Shown one piece after another: positions 26,252 through 39,500 of a stretch of 64,000 nt of DNA; the stretch's first letter is position 1; each line of letters opens with the position of its first letter. This stretch comes from Membranipora membranacea (taxonomy: Eukaryota > Bryozoa > Gymnolaemata > Cheilostomatida > Membraniporidae). The DNA is taken from the NCBI GenBank assembly GCA_914767715.1, contig OU612068.1:18848001-18912000 (forward strand), given 5' to 3'. Made by a program: the position numbers and the translations under genes. The notes below the pieces were generated by a model. It was not told where the DNA came from. It saw only the letters and a program-made list of their open reading frames with translations, and ran no database searches.

Positions 26252-26500
26252 AGGCTAAGTCACTCACCACATTCCAAAGAATGGGTGGCAAAATAGTGGG
26301 TACGCAATGTCTGCACCCATTTTCTCTCAGTTACAGGCAGGTCTGAGCACACCTACGGGTCCAACAAATCCAAGTAGTCAGTAGACTGCAGTAGGATTCG
26401 AATCCACAACCTTCAACATGTGCATGCTGACAACCAGCGCTCTAACCATTCAAGGACCGAGTTAACGCCTTGGACCAACTGAGCCACCTTCCAATCCTAC
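26252..26500 (-). repeat. tRNA-derived SINE, copy 2
   Basis: Read on the minus strand, it has the same head and body as the copy at 19796-20020: GGAAGGTGGCTCAGTTGG, then TTAGAGCGCTGG, a B box GATTCGAATCC, and the shared body ending near TGAGTGACT. An insertion of about 28 bases splits the A box after CAGTTGG, so this copy probably could not be transcribed by polymerase III unless the split arose after insertion. Confidence 0.85.
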
Positions 26501-26534
26501 ACCACAAATACAATACTATTATTATAGCATGGGG

Positions 26535-26622
26535 GCAGGGAGTTTGAGGACAGGGAACCTACCTCCCTGCTCGCAGCAGGGAGGTGGGAGAGGTATATCC
26601 CACCCTCCCTGCTCGCAGTTTG
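26535..26622. repeat. CTCCCTGC/GCAGGGAG palindrome
   Basis: Repeated complementary blocks: GGCAGGGAG, CCTCCCTGCTCGCAGCAGGG, then GGGAGAGG and CCCTCCCTGCTCGCAG. The arms can fold in several registers. No coding content. Confidence 0.6.
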
Positions 26623-27579
26623 TTGAAAATTAGAGGTTTCAAAGTTGTCTTTACCTGCCTTCTGATTATGCAATTAGTAGTGTTCAAGTTGTTTTCTCTT
26701 GCACTTATGTGGATGGCGGACTAAATGTCACCTTGGTGTTTACCATGGTGACCTAGTTCACTAGTGTCCAATCATATGTGCTAATTATGCAAAATGTTAT
26801 CATCACGTGACTACTCTTTTCCATGTGAAAAGGGTGAAAACCAGAACAGTTTTGTACAAAGCAGGAGCACCAGGTCCAGTGTTTGGGATACCTCAATTTA
26901 TTATTCAACTAACACTTGGAGAAGGGGCTTGGATATCACAATATAACAGGAATTCTCATTTTATGGACATAATAAAGATCTGGGATATTAAGAAAATAAA
27001 GAGCTTATTTCAACACTGGTCTGTTGAGCATCAATTCAGAAAGACAACAACATCTTCTTATCAACCATCACAACAGACTAGGCAGCTCCAGTATATCACA
27101 TATTATATATGGTAAAGGTGGCAGATCTGGACATCCAGCAGCCTTAACCATCTTTAGTTTCTGAATTGAAGCCAACCAGTGACTTTGGCACCAGAACTCC
27201 TACTGTATAGCTGGGGATAGGCAGGGGTTTAGCTGGAGTATTTAATTAAAAACACTTTGACTCTTAGCCCCCTTTCCTTGGCCTAGTCAAGTTAAAGCTT
27301 CACTGTAGTGTTGTTCTATGTGTTGGTAGATGTATTTGTAATACTCATTCTCCTACTAGTTGATACCTCAAGGATAATCACATCCATCTAAGGCTCATAC
27401 CCTATAAAACACATCCATAACTCTAAGAAGAATCTATAGTCACAAACTGTTGAGAAGAAGCAAACACAGAGAGAATTAGGCCTCTAGATCAGCCAGTAAA
27501 GCTGGCGGAGGTAGCGAAGTTTCAGCGCAGAGACAGAGTATCCACTCAAAGTTTGGCGACTTCCTCTGGATCCATCAGT

Positions 27580-30500
27580 ATGTTTGTGGTGCTATTTCTT
27601 GCTACGCTTTTGACTGTGGAAAAAGTCGCAATAGAGAAACAGACAGATGGGTACTCTATAGCTGCGGTCAGCAGCGGAATGATACACTCCGGTAAAACAC
27701 AATCTCTGCCTTCATCATCAGATTTAGAGACTGAGTCCATAGCTGCAATTCAGCCAAATGGAGATGTGGAGCACATCATGCTCACTAAATCTCAGTATGA
27801 AGAACTTAAGAATGGCGGAACCATAAAACTAGGACATAATGTCCGACTCAGGGCCAAAGCAGTTCCATCGTAAGTAGCAGTAAACTGGTTGATTGTGCAC
27901 CATCATAACATTTTCCATGTATGGCAGATGCTGAGCTTGCCTTGATTCATAATGTTTATTGAGTGTAACCAACATTCCTATACCGTGGCAAACTTGTTGA
28001 AATTAAGGCTGACTTGTGACAATTGGGGTATCTCATTTTTGGGATGCAACTATAACGAGTTTTAAAAATTGGCAGTGAGGCGTAAGAAATAAACATAAAT
28101 GAACTTGGGGTGTCTTTCAATTGCAAGGCTGAATGGGACCAGTCTTCTCATTCCCAGGAAACTAACTTATTGATGGAATTAAATATCAACTGAGTGAACA
28201 AAAATGCCTAATAAGCCCCATAAGAGTGAGGATTTGGCCTCACTGTTGGATCTGTCGTTTGGCAAGACCTTTGTTCAAGACACACAGTCATTACATGGCT
28301 GTTATCTGCATTGTTTATGTGGTTTCATCTTATAATACACAGGACAGCTAATTGGTGTGTCATTGATTCTCTTTGTCACCTCTTACTATTGTCCTTGTTC
28401 TAACTTGTAGACAGATGTTAGCATTTGGCCTTTCAAGTAGATGTGTTAATTCCCCAATTATGCTTGATCAAATAGGCCTGATATGATAATTACTTAATTA
28501 CCCTAAACTAGAGAAGTTACTAGAGGCAAAGATTATAAATACTTCACTTTCGTGGCTGATTGAATGTTGGATTATACATAGATTGGAGCCATCTGCCACA
28601 CCCCTACCTACGGCTTCGGACCAGGCCTACACTAGTGACCGCTAGTGTTATTTTAATGCCGATAATATGACCTAACATAACGTTTCTCTTTATTTTGCAG
28701 AAGTATTAATATATTCGACACATCAAAACTTTCCATATTTGTGATTTCTATACTACTCATAGTCTACGGCAGTTTCAGGTAGGTATCTGATGTAACTCTA
28801 CAATTTGCGATCGAAAAATGACATCAACACGATGTCAAGGCAATGCCATTGGTATCACCGTTTTTGTCCTCCTGTGTTGGCCTAGCGTTATTTACATCGA
28901 CAGTCATATATTATTTAGATGGCAAGTTCCTGGTAAATAAAATGAGTATTGAGTGTAGCTATCATAGACTTAATATATTAAGTTTATGATAGCTTTAGTC
29001 AATATAAGCCTGCTGAGCCATAAAGACTAATTATTAAGTCATATAAAATATCCCTGAGAAGTGAGAAATATTCAATACCTGATCTAATATTTACAGAGCA
29101 TTAGGGGACGATGAGTCAGCTGCGTTACGGGACGGTGAAAAGGGCGCTGACCCTTCCGCTAGCAATACTGGTAAGTCATTGCAACTCTGAATATTAGTGA
29201 ATGCCTTACAATAATTCAGTGCATGGTCATTGAGCTGTGATAATGAGATTTGATCAATAGGGTCAAAAACTCAAAACAATAAGGTCAAAGTTAGCTCCAC
29301 AGCAATGAAGCTGACACTGACAGCTTGATCGGCTGACCTTTAAACATATGTGAGTCAATCAGACTCACTAGTTAAGGTCTTTTGCAATCAAATAACCTTC
29401 AACCGGAAAACCCCTTCTGCAAAGGTCAGAATTTCAATGCACAAGCATTCACAAAAAAGTCACTCCAATATTTCATTGAATGACTACTTTATGTCTTATA
29501 TAAGTTTTTGAGCAATTGGTCATAATAATTGTGTAATACAGTACCAATAGTATATTTGACAGTGTAAGTAGACTAGTTTCTACGAAAATCAGGATCACTC
29601 ATAGACTGAGAAAAAAGCCTAGTTTTTTATTTGCCATACTCAATTTATCCATGATCGTTTCTTTCCTATAAATGTCACAAAGCGTCCAAATCCATTGTCT
29701 CTTTGTCATCAACTTTGGAAACTGTAGGGGTTCTATTTTCTTTTGAGTGGTTAAGTGGAAGCCCCCAGTTTGAAAAGGACTGTAATTTGGTACAACAAAA
29801 GGTATGCAAATTTGGTAGGGTAGTTCTACCAAAGTATGAGAGCTCCTTTAAGTGATTGAATGTAGGGGGTCCCAATCAATCATCACCATCAAAAACAAAA
29901 TTGCTCATTATCATTCATGCACTAGGTAACAGAATGTGTCAGAATAAAAATGATTAATTTTTTTATTTCACTTTGATAAGGGAGATGTTCCCACAGTGTG
30001 TTTCTATATGACAATCTATTTACTTTATAAAGAAGACAAGAAAGAACTACAAATTTCAAAACATCCTCCCAGCTGAGACACTCAACTACTGTAATGAATA
30101 GCCTACATATTTTTGCATTAGGGCATCTCCATTATAACAGCTGAGAATGTCACTTTCGCATTACTTTCAAAAATGGTTATAAAACATTCGATTTTGATTT
30201 AATAGTTAGCGTGATAGATTGGACTTAGATATGGGGTGATATTATATGATGTCACCGACTAGTTTGAATTTTGATATCAATGTTTGTAAACAGACTTTCA
30301 ATTTGGAATATCCAGTTTTCTTATGACTTTGCAAATTGTTACATATAGTGCCTCAATACCAATAGGCTTAGTCCAATAACACTAGGGTACCAGCGCTCTG
30401 TCTATTGGACAGTAATCGTTACACTGACAACTAATAATTTAAGTAGGAATATCTTTGATACTTTCATCTCCTCCAAACCGCTATGCAAGTACTAACTTGA

Positions 30501-33500
30501 GCCCAGGCAAGCAGTTGTTAGTGTTGCTATCTTTGAATCTCAGGTGGTACTGAAGCATTGCAATTTTGCTCTAATGCTCATATTGGCCATATTGGTGTAA
30601 CGCCTGGTGACAAAATTACGGTTCCGAAGCCATCATGCTGAGTGAAGATTGAGTGGTACCAAGTGTACATTGATTGATTATATTCCGAAGGATGTAATCA
30701 ATGTTCAGTCTACACGAACCACATAATTTTCACTTCGGTGGGACATCTCCAAGGAATTGTGTATTCACAGTATGAACCTTGGTCACCTATTTGACAAAAA
30801 ATCAAAGACCTACCGATACCTAAGCTTCCAAAATCAGCTACACTATCCCTAGTTGACAATAACAAGCAAAAGTTTACACTGAAGCCAATGAATTTCATGA
30901 CTCTAGAACTAGGCCTAACCATAGAATGCTAACAGTAGCAAAGAATGCTTGGCTTGTGATTCATCAGGGTTCCGCTGTGAATGTTGGCAGCGATCGAGGC
31001 CAGTGTGGATGGTTGATGTAGCGCATCCTAAATCCACCAACTTAGTGTCTATTTTACATGTTTTGCCTTATGACCATGATGATTTTTTGACATTGTAGAT
31101 GTTTCCACACTGGACTCATACCAGGCTATATTCCTGCCACTGGGAGCCTCCTTATCCCTCCTAGTAATGTTCCTATTCTTTGACTCTCTACAGTTGGTGT
31201 TCGCAGTGTGCACAGCAGGTTAGTAATTATAACAATCCAAATATCACTCCCCATTTTGGTCAAGGTTGGAATTGGAATTTGACTGTTCAATAGCATGGGA
31301 ATGGAGAACTTCCCATGGAATACCAGTTTCATTTGACACACACTGAAAATATTACAAGCCATTTATCTTCTTTAATAGATGTATTGACATCTCCTGGCAA
31401 CTTCCTCCGTATTTCACTACGTTTAATAGCCATTCTCTGACTATACGATATGACCCGAAAATATAAGACAGATTTAGGCTGTTTTAGTGGTCATGTTTGT
31501 GTTTGTGCTATCAGAGCCGTGTTCGCATGATGTATTGAGTCTTTCAAGCCGCTACTGCAACTTTTACATGTAGCTACCGCCATGCAGAAGAATTTCAACA
31601 TAGGGGTACTTGCTTGATATAAGGGCACCACCAACTGAAAGAAAAACTTAGGTAAAGTGACATCTCTGATATATCCTTGAACCCTGAAAATCAAGCATTG
31701 GCTAGAATGATCTGACCTTGCAGTGCACCAGCTGTAAAAACCGATTACCAAAGACTGCAGTTTGAATAGATACAGATAGAGTAGATAGTCAAAATAACAC
31801 AATCTCCTTGATAGCTCATCACTATTATCACAATAAGAGGTTCAAGTTTCATCTAAGTTCATTATGTCAAACAGAACAATATCTTATGTAAATATCACAG
31901 CATGTATTGTAACACAACACTCTCAAGTCTCTATACTCACCATGTTGATTGGACTACTAGACACAATCTATGTTGCACAGTTGCTTGAAGACATTTTTAA
32001 TTTTTAAATAACTCAAATAGCCCCAGGCACATAATATACAAGCGCTAGTCTACCTACATATATAATTCATCTGATGGAAGCGTCTAAAAACTGGTCATGA
32101 GACACAGTCAAATGACATGAAGATATAACACTACCCCTGCACTGTAGCTAGCTAGCAAACCTGATACTCATTAGAAGGACTATTGTAGTAGGCTAATCTA
32201 ACTTACGAAGGAGACCGAACTATCAAAGCTATTGATTTTTAAGCAACACTTTTCTTTCATCGCATATGCACTATCATATCAAATCAACATCGGCAACCTA
32301 AGTCGAGACAGCTGTATCTCTGCTAGTCCTTGTGCTTATACTAATAGATGTGATGGATGCTTCAGTGCTGCTTTGTTATATCAGGATGTTGAGTCTGATT
32401 AATGGTTAGAATGGCTCAATAAATCTTGAAGTGATTGTCCTTACCAAACCTGTGTCCCAATATGCAAATATCAGTCACCATACCTGTTATTTATTTTTGG
32501 CTACACCATGGTGCCTTGCTACGACTTTCAGTTTGCCTGTAGCATTCTCAATATTTGACTTTCACATACAGGGATATTTGCTCGCCCCCAATAAAAAGAG
32601 TCATTTTCCCTGTTCAAAGCAAGTCTATCTGATCAATTAACTCCATCTCATCCCCCCCCCCCCCCTCCGAGATGGAGGGAGTTCATTGAGCTGATGTCAC
32701 CACAAATATAATTGCTATGTATTGTTGCTATAGATCAGACTTTGCGGTGTGCTTGGATAGTTGAACCTATTCTATTGTGCAGTGCAGGGGTATATCAAAG
32801 ATTATAAATATTGGGTATATTGTATATCAAAATAATAAAACACTTAGTACTGCTTGAAACCCATACAATAATACCATGTTCCTACTTTCTGAGCCCAGGT
32901 CAACATCAGTTGCATTCTATTGAAATCTGTGTCAACAAAAGGTTCCATGATTTATCTTTCTGTGGTGTGGGCAATCAACAACTAGACAATGCTTGAGTAG
33001 ATGGAGATAAGTGGAAAATAGTCTTCCACTCAGTCATAAAAAAATGGTAATCTTATCAAAATAAAACCAATACCTGTCAGGTACTAAACACAATAATCCA
33101 CAAATTCACCTCAAAATCAGTCAACAGAAGAATTTCAAGTTTAATCCATCTGCCATAGCATCAAACAGTTAGTGTCCCTAATAATCCTCAATTAATGTCA
33201 CGAGCCAGGAACTAGAATACATGCATATCATTAGAGAGAGCGCTCTTTGTGGTTCACCCTGCTCAACCTTCTCTTTTCAAAAATATACAATATCTCTTAT
33301 CCTGACAGCTAAAATGACAGGCCTGCACAAGTGATATTTACACTGGTGAGATGATGGATGGACAGGCACTTGTCAGACATAAATCATATGATTGTAGGAT
33401 TTCAATCAATTATTGTTGGCCTTCTGTCAACTGTCAAGATTCGTCAAGAAGTTTTTATTATGAAATGGCAATATTTAATCACAGAATATCCATACTCTGT

Positions 33501-36500
33501 GATTTAATGCTAATGTATTCATTGCCAAATTATGCTGGTGAAGCTCAGAACTATCACTAGATACATTGAGGAGTCCACACTTTACTGACCACCCATATAT
33601 AACATTAACAATCAACATTAAATTTAGAGAAAGCGTCTTCCGCTCTAAATCAAAAATGGTAAAACAGGGGCGGATTTGGACCCTTTCCAATATTTTGAAA
33701 TTTGAATTGATGCCACATGATCAAAACGATCCAGGGGTGACAGATCCTGGTCAATTCACGCTGTTCATGTCATAACCATTGGATATATCAATCGTATCAA
33801 TCAAATGAGTGATACATCACTTCCTAAATCAGGTTACCATAGAGACAGGTTATTTTCAGAACTAACCATTCAAATAGAGGAAATGCTATAGTAACCAAGA
33901 TATTTCGCAAAAGAGGTGATAATGTAATGATACTAGGATGACCTGTGGGGGCTTATGTCATGAAAGTAGGAGATGATTTCTTGAATCCCTACAAGTCCTA
34001 CAACGAGGCTGATACCCCCCCCCCCCCCCCCCCCGACTTGACAGCAGTTTTTTATGGGTCTTCTCACATAAATCTCCTCACTGGGCCATGACTGTAGCAG
34101 AGACTATAGATATATCTATAGTCTCTGATTGTAGCACTATGAATCAACATTTAGTGGTAATCATAGACTTAATATTCTAATAGTATATTAAGTCTATGGT
34201 GGTAACAGACTAGATATAGTATGTATAGTCTATGGTGGTACACTGTAATTTGTAGCCAGACATTAATTGATGATTTGATGATAATCATTTCTCAGTTTGT
34301 GAACTGAAAGCTCTGCAGGACGATGAGTCTCAAAGGAACATTATCATCTTTATGTAGTTTTTAAACTATAATTATATCCCTTCCCATATCCAGCTGGTAT
34401 GAGCGCTACCAGTCTAATTGCAGTACCTTTCACTAACTGGTAGTACTATTGGGTGTTTTGATTATAGCTCTTCTTCAATCTCTCAAAGGATTTGCCATAT
34501 GAAGGCCAGCATGTTCCCCTACCTACCTACCTACCTGTGGCCTTACTCTGTCTTTCTGATGCTGAATATGATGGCACCTGTACATAACTGATGGCTTTCT
34601 ATTTTAGTGTTGGCGACGGTGGCTTTTGCGTTCCTGTTACTACCCATGTGCAAGTATGTGTTGAGGTCATGCTCAACAGGCAATAAGTAAGTATTGATGT
34701 GTTTTATCCTGGCCTATAAGTACTCCTGGTACCTTATGTGTAGTGTGACAGAGATATAGACATAAAAATACTTAGATCAAACATGATCAAGTTTGCCTGC
34801 GGCTCACCAGTAGACTGAGAAGGACCGGACTGTAGGCAAATTGGATCAAACTTTTTCTAACAAATACTATGGTCTCTGTCATAGTACACAAGTTAGTGTG
34901 GTTTCACAGTTCTTCGATGCAGCCAAAAAACTGTGATGCGCCAGCTATGAAATATCTATAAAACATAGCCCCAAGTAAAAATGAGCACAGCGTAGTGAGC
35001 CATAACACAGTAATTGGGCAAATATGCGTTAGATTGTTCTACCGATAACTGTTAATAGGTACCGACCATAGACTAGATATAAGTAGTTTATTAAGTCTAT
35101 GGTACTGACCATAGACATGAGAATGTACTCATACATAGTACACAGTACTTGTAAGCTTGCCTACTACAACTACAGCTGACTGAATTAGTATCAAAATATT
35201 GACCTTCTCATCTTATATGCATTGCTTTGTGCTCTGAGTGTTGTTGAGTGTTTACAATTATTCATTATGACCAGTCCGGTTAAAAGCAAACACTTCATTG
35301 CATTATGAAGCAAGAGTTTCTTCTCCCACTCCTCAGCATTGCTGTTTTTTGAAAAAAATACGCTGACCACAATAACAAAGTTTAAACTTAGTTTATAAAA
35401 ATTTTGCCACAACAAATGATTCAGAGTTGATGGGGGGTTAGTGGAAAAAAAGGAGGTTTCAAGTGACTTCAGGCAGATGGCTTTGTCAGTGAATTGTCCT
35501 GGGAGTATTCATATTCAGACTTGCATGAATGGCCGTTCTCTTTGTTTAAAAACATGGCAATTTTCTAAAAGCCAGTTGAAACATGTTATTAAAACAGTTT
35601 GTGACCTGTGATAACATGTTATTTTTATCATATTACTCTCTGTGTCTCTATGTGAATCCTAAGTGACTTGAATCGATTATAGCAGATTTGATCACTCTCT
35701 TCACAACCGTATATCTTTTTGTTGCCTTCCCCAACCTTACCATGCATGAACACTGTAGACAGGAGACAGATTTGCACTGAAGTAAAAGTGTGTTCTTCTA
35801 TACCACCTTAAGCCTATCTGAATTTGGTTTACTAAATATAGTATGATGCAAAGTCAGATGGAAATATTGGTTGTAAATGGTTTCGTAACAACATTACCCT
35901 GCCCTGTTCACACGGCCACAGGCCTGACCCGTGGCCGTGTTAACAGGACTAACATTACCCATTATGCAATGTTGTTAACAAACCATTTTTTTACTCAACA
36001 GGAGTCAGTTTTGTCTGCCAACGAATTGTTGTACATTTCTATATTGAGTTGGACTGGGTTGCTAAATGCATATTCCTTTTTTTCTTGTAGGATCTCATTT
36101 GGTTACTGTGGTAGATACACAGCAGCAGAAATCATGTCATTCTGTGTATCACTGTGTATAGTAGTGGTGTGGATACTCACTGGTCATTGGCTCCTAATGG
36201 ATGGTAAGTCTTTTTGTCCCTCTGATGACAAGATATACCACTGCATGTATCTCTGATCGATAGAGATTAGAGAGTGAACTGATTCACTTAGCATGAGTAC
36301 CATCACAGGGAATCACAATCTCTTTTTGTTAGGTCAGAGTGGATGCAGTCACCTGGAGCAATGTATATGCTTCATGCTATTCGACTGTTGTTCGATTTGC
36401 CCAATTTGATTAAAATAATACTTTCATAAGTTGATGAAGCTCTGCTTGCTATTCATCCCTCTCAGTTCTGCTAACTGTGTTGTAAGGCTTACAAGGAGCA

Positions 36501-39500
36501 ATAACCATCACTTAAAGCCCAGGGTCTCAAAATATTGATATAGTGATATATTCAGCTGTCAAGCCTGGGGTAGTATCATTCAGATGCTGCAAAGGGCACT
36601 CTGCAGATAATGTCAACATAATAATAGCGCAGAGCAGGGATATCCTTTCTCTGTGAACGATCGATACTGATGAATGTCAAGGGTTACAATTTAATAACTA
36701 ACAAGATGGTATCAAAATAACAGTGATCTACTGGGCATATCAGGTTGCAGCTGTTTAATGCCCTATATCCTTTTGCGGACAGGATGACCCATTGGGTGTT
36801 TTTTGGATTGTCCTTGGTATAAAAAATAGTAACGAAATGTCAGAGAGTCCTCTGAGAGGAGTCATCTGGGTCAATATTCTGTCAAAATTATCAGATGTTG
36901 GGCCAAGATCAAACATCCTGTCATAGTGCTAATTAGATTATAAATAGTAAGAGCTGATAAGGTATATTATGTCACAAAACAAAACCACAAGCACTAATTG
37001 CCCTTATTGAGGGGGGGACTGTAAGTTAGATCAAGAAGTTAGAGACATCTCCTTGGTTAGATTGAACACTCGAGCTCATACCCCTTTCTGCCAAACAGTA
37101 CCCCCCCCCTCTCTCTCCAAGGGTCAAGGCCGATATTTAGTTGTAGGATTGTATGTTGTCGGGACACATTCTGAAATTGGAAACAATTCAACTCAACACT
37201 TCTAACTCCACTTTTTCCCCTCTTTGACCTTAACTTTGGCCTTTAAATACAACTAAAATCAATCAAGACATGTGTCTTAACAATGCTTGATTATATTTAT
37301 TATTATTATTATTATATTAATTATACTTTATTGTCAGCTTACCAAAACTAAACTAAATAGTTTTTGAGTGTATAGGAACTCTATGGTTCATTACCTAGAT
37401 GAAAAGAACTTCCACTTTTTATGCCTCTAAGTCGTTTATAGTTATGATTACAAATAAAAAGCTGAATTAGCATAAATCCTGAACTACATTTTTCAATTTG
37501 CTGAGGAGGCACTCCAGATGATAAATCTAGACCCAACTATATAAGCTAGTAATTAACCAAAGTCCTGCTCTCATTAGTGCCAATGACATGCCAACAATTG
37601 AAAATATCCTTTACAAAAAAGTGCAAGTTTGTAGTGTTGCTCACATGTTTTATTTTGCTGAGTTGTTTTTGCCTACTTCATAATTCACCTGTCATGATTC
37701 TTGTTTTTGCAGCTCTTGGTATGGGATTATGCGTAGCTTTCATAGCCTTGGTCCGTCTTCCCAGTCTGAAGGTATCCACTTTATTGCTGGTCGGACTCCT
37801 TTTATATGATGTGTTCTGGGTAAGTGTTGTCCACTATGAAACTTGAAATCTGAATCAAGAGTACTGCTCAAAATTTTTTAGAAAACACACTGCAATTCTA
37901 CTGAACAGCTGAGCCGTTAAGCTCAAACTAATCTCCAATGGATTTCCTGAAAGATTCAGGCACTGGGTACAATCCATGTTTTTGGAATTAATCCCAAATC
38001 TTTGTCTTAGTGTTGTAGCTAGTGAAAAGTGTTTTCTCTAGTCCACAACATGGTTTGGAAATGGTCAGGCCATCAAGTCTTGGAGACCACAAAAGTTATG
38101 GGCAATTTTGTTGAAAATGGTCTAATCAGGAATTTAAATTTCAATCACTGGGCGTTTATAAGTAGTGAGAAGTAATGTCCATCCGGTACACTGAGCCATA
38201 AATTTTTTGCTTCTATTTACAGGTGTTTTTCTCTTCCTATATATTCAATGCCAATGTGATGGTAAAAGTAGCCACAAGACAGGCAGACAATCCAGTAAGT
38301 GAACTCCTCCTCCTCCTCTCCACATTGATGACATGATATATTAATTGCATGTATATATCTGATCAATATAGAGTGTATGAATTCACTTTGCACGAGTATC
38401 ATCAGAAGAAATTTGGTGTGACGACCCGCTGTAATTTTCCATTTGTTAGGGGCAGGTACATCGTAGGTAATCATACTAAATAGACTCTAACAATCAGAGA
38501 TACACATGATAATAGTGTAGTCTCGATGTCAGTGTGCGTCCACTGTCCTCTTCACCCCGTCCACCCAAAGCCCAGCTTCCTGTTTCCTCTCATAGAATTA
38601 AATCTTCTCACGGCCATATTAGGATAATATCAACGCCAGCACCTGACTCATGAGTTGGCTTAGTCTGTCTTGACAAGCTTTGCTGTGGGGGGGGGGGGGA
38701 CAAACCCCCACAACAAAGCTTATCAATACAGGCTAAAATTGGGTGAATCTCTTTGACCTAAAGGACTAATTAAATTCTGGTGTCACCAACAGAATGGTAA
38801 CATGAGTTCATATTCCCAGGCTCCAGAGGTATAACACAGTTCCAATTGGTAATTTTGGGTATTGCTTCATAAAATTTACATAAGGAAATCTGGATATTCT
38901 GTGAAAGTTTATGTTGCCAAGTAGTTGGCTCTTCTTTGAGTTCATGGCTGGTTCGAGTTGCAAAAAGTTGATATAAGTTTGATAGCAGTTGGTCTCAATA
39001 CAGACATTGTCCCGATACCAATATATGGTTATAGTCTTTGATTAACATCTTCCAGATGAAGCCCTTTTTTCTCTCTGGGTAAAATTTCCTATAATGACCG
39101 AACCTTCATCTCCTTACTGTAATTAAAGACATAATAAACAAGGTCAAGCCTAATTACACACTAGTTTGAAAGTGGATTCCTCTTGTCAATGTAGTACCAT
39201 ATTCATTAAATGGAAGCGTTGAGCAAGAACTTTGGGGGATTACATAAGATTTATGTCTGCCTCGCCTCTTGACTTGTCACATCTTGCAATACTTGATGTA
39301 ATGTCTAAATGTTTTCTCTTTTTTGTATTTTTAGGTCGGTGCTTTAGCTAAGAAGCTCCATATCTCGGGGATGGCAGCTGATGCACCTAAACTCTCTTTA
39401 CCTGGAAAACTAGTGTTTCCAAGCATGTCAGATAGCTCGCACTTTTCAATGTTGGGACTTGGCGATATTGTAAGTATATTAGCATGTGTAGTAACTCTAT

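Larger units (their letters stand above)
25618..27579. other. Intergenic stretch between LHX6/8 and SPPL3
   Basis: Mostly repeats: an inverted AGGCTAGGTGTC-type hairpin at about 26055-26125, the minus-strand SINE at 26252-26500, and a palindrome of CTCCCTGC/GCAGGGAG blocks at about 26535-26622. The open frame near 26807-27115 has no recognisable domain. From 27454 the frame leading to the SPPL3 ATG is open but lacks an upstream ATG. Confidence 0.5.

Noticed and set aside
26807-27115. 102-codon plus-strand frame before SPPL3
   Set aside because: No domain, no splice partner and a repeat-rich surrounding.
35843-36256. 137-codon plus-strand frame
   Set aside because: Only 36091-36203 is a real SPPL3 exon; the rest is intron read through, including a family B hairpin.
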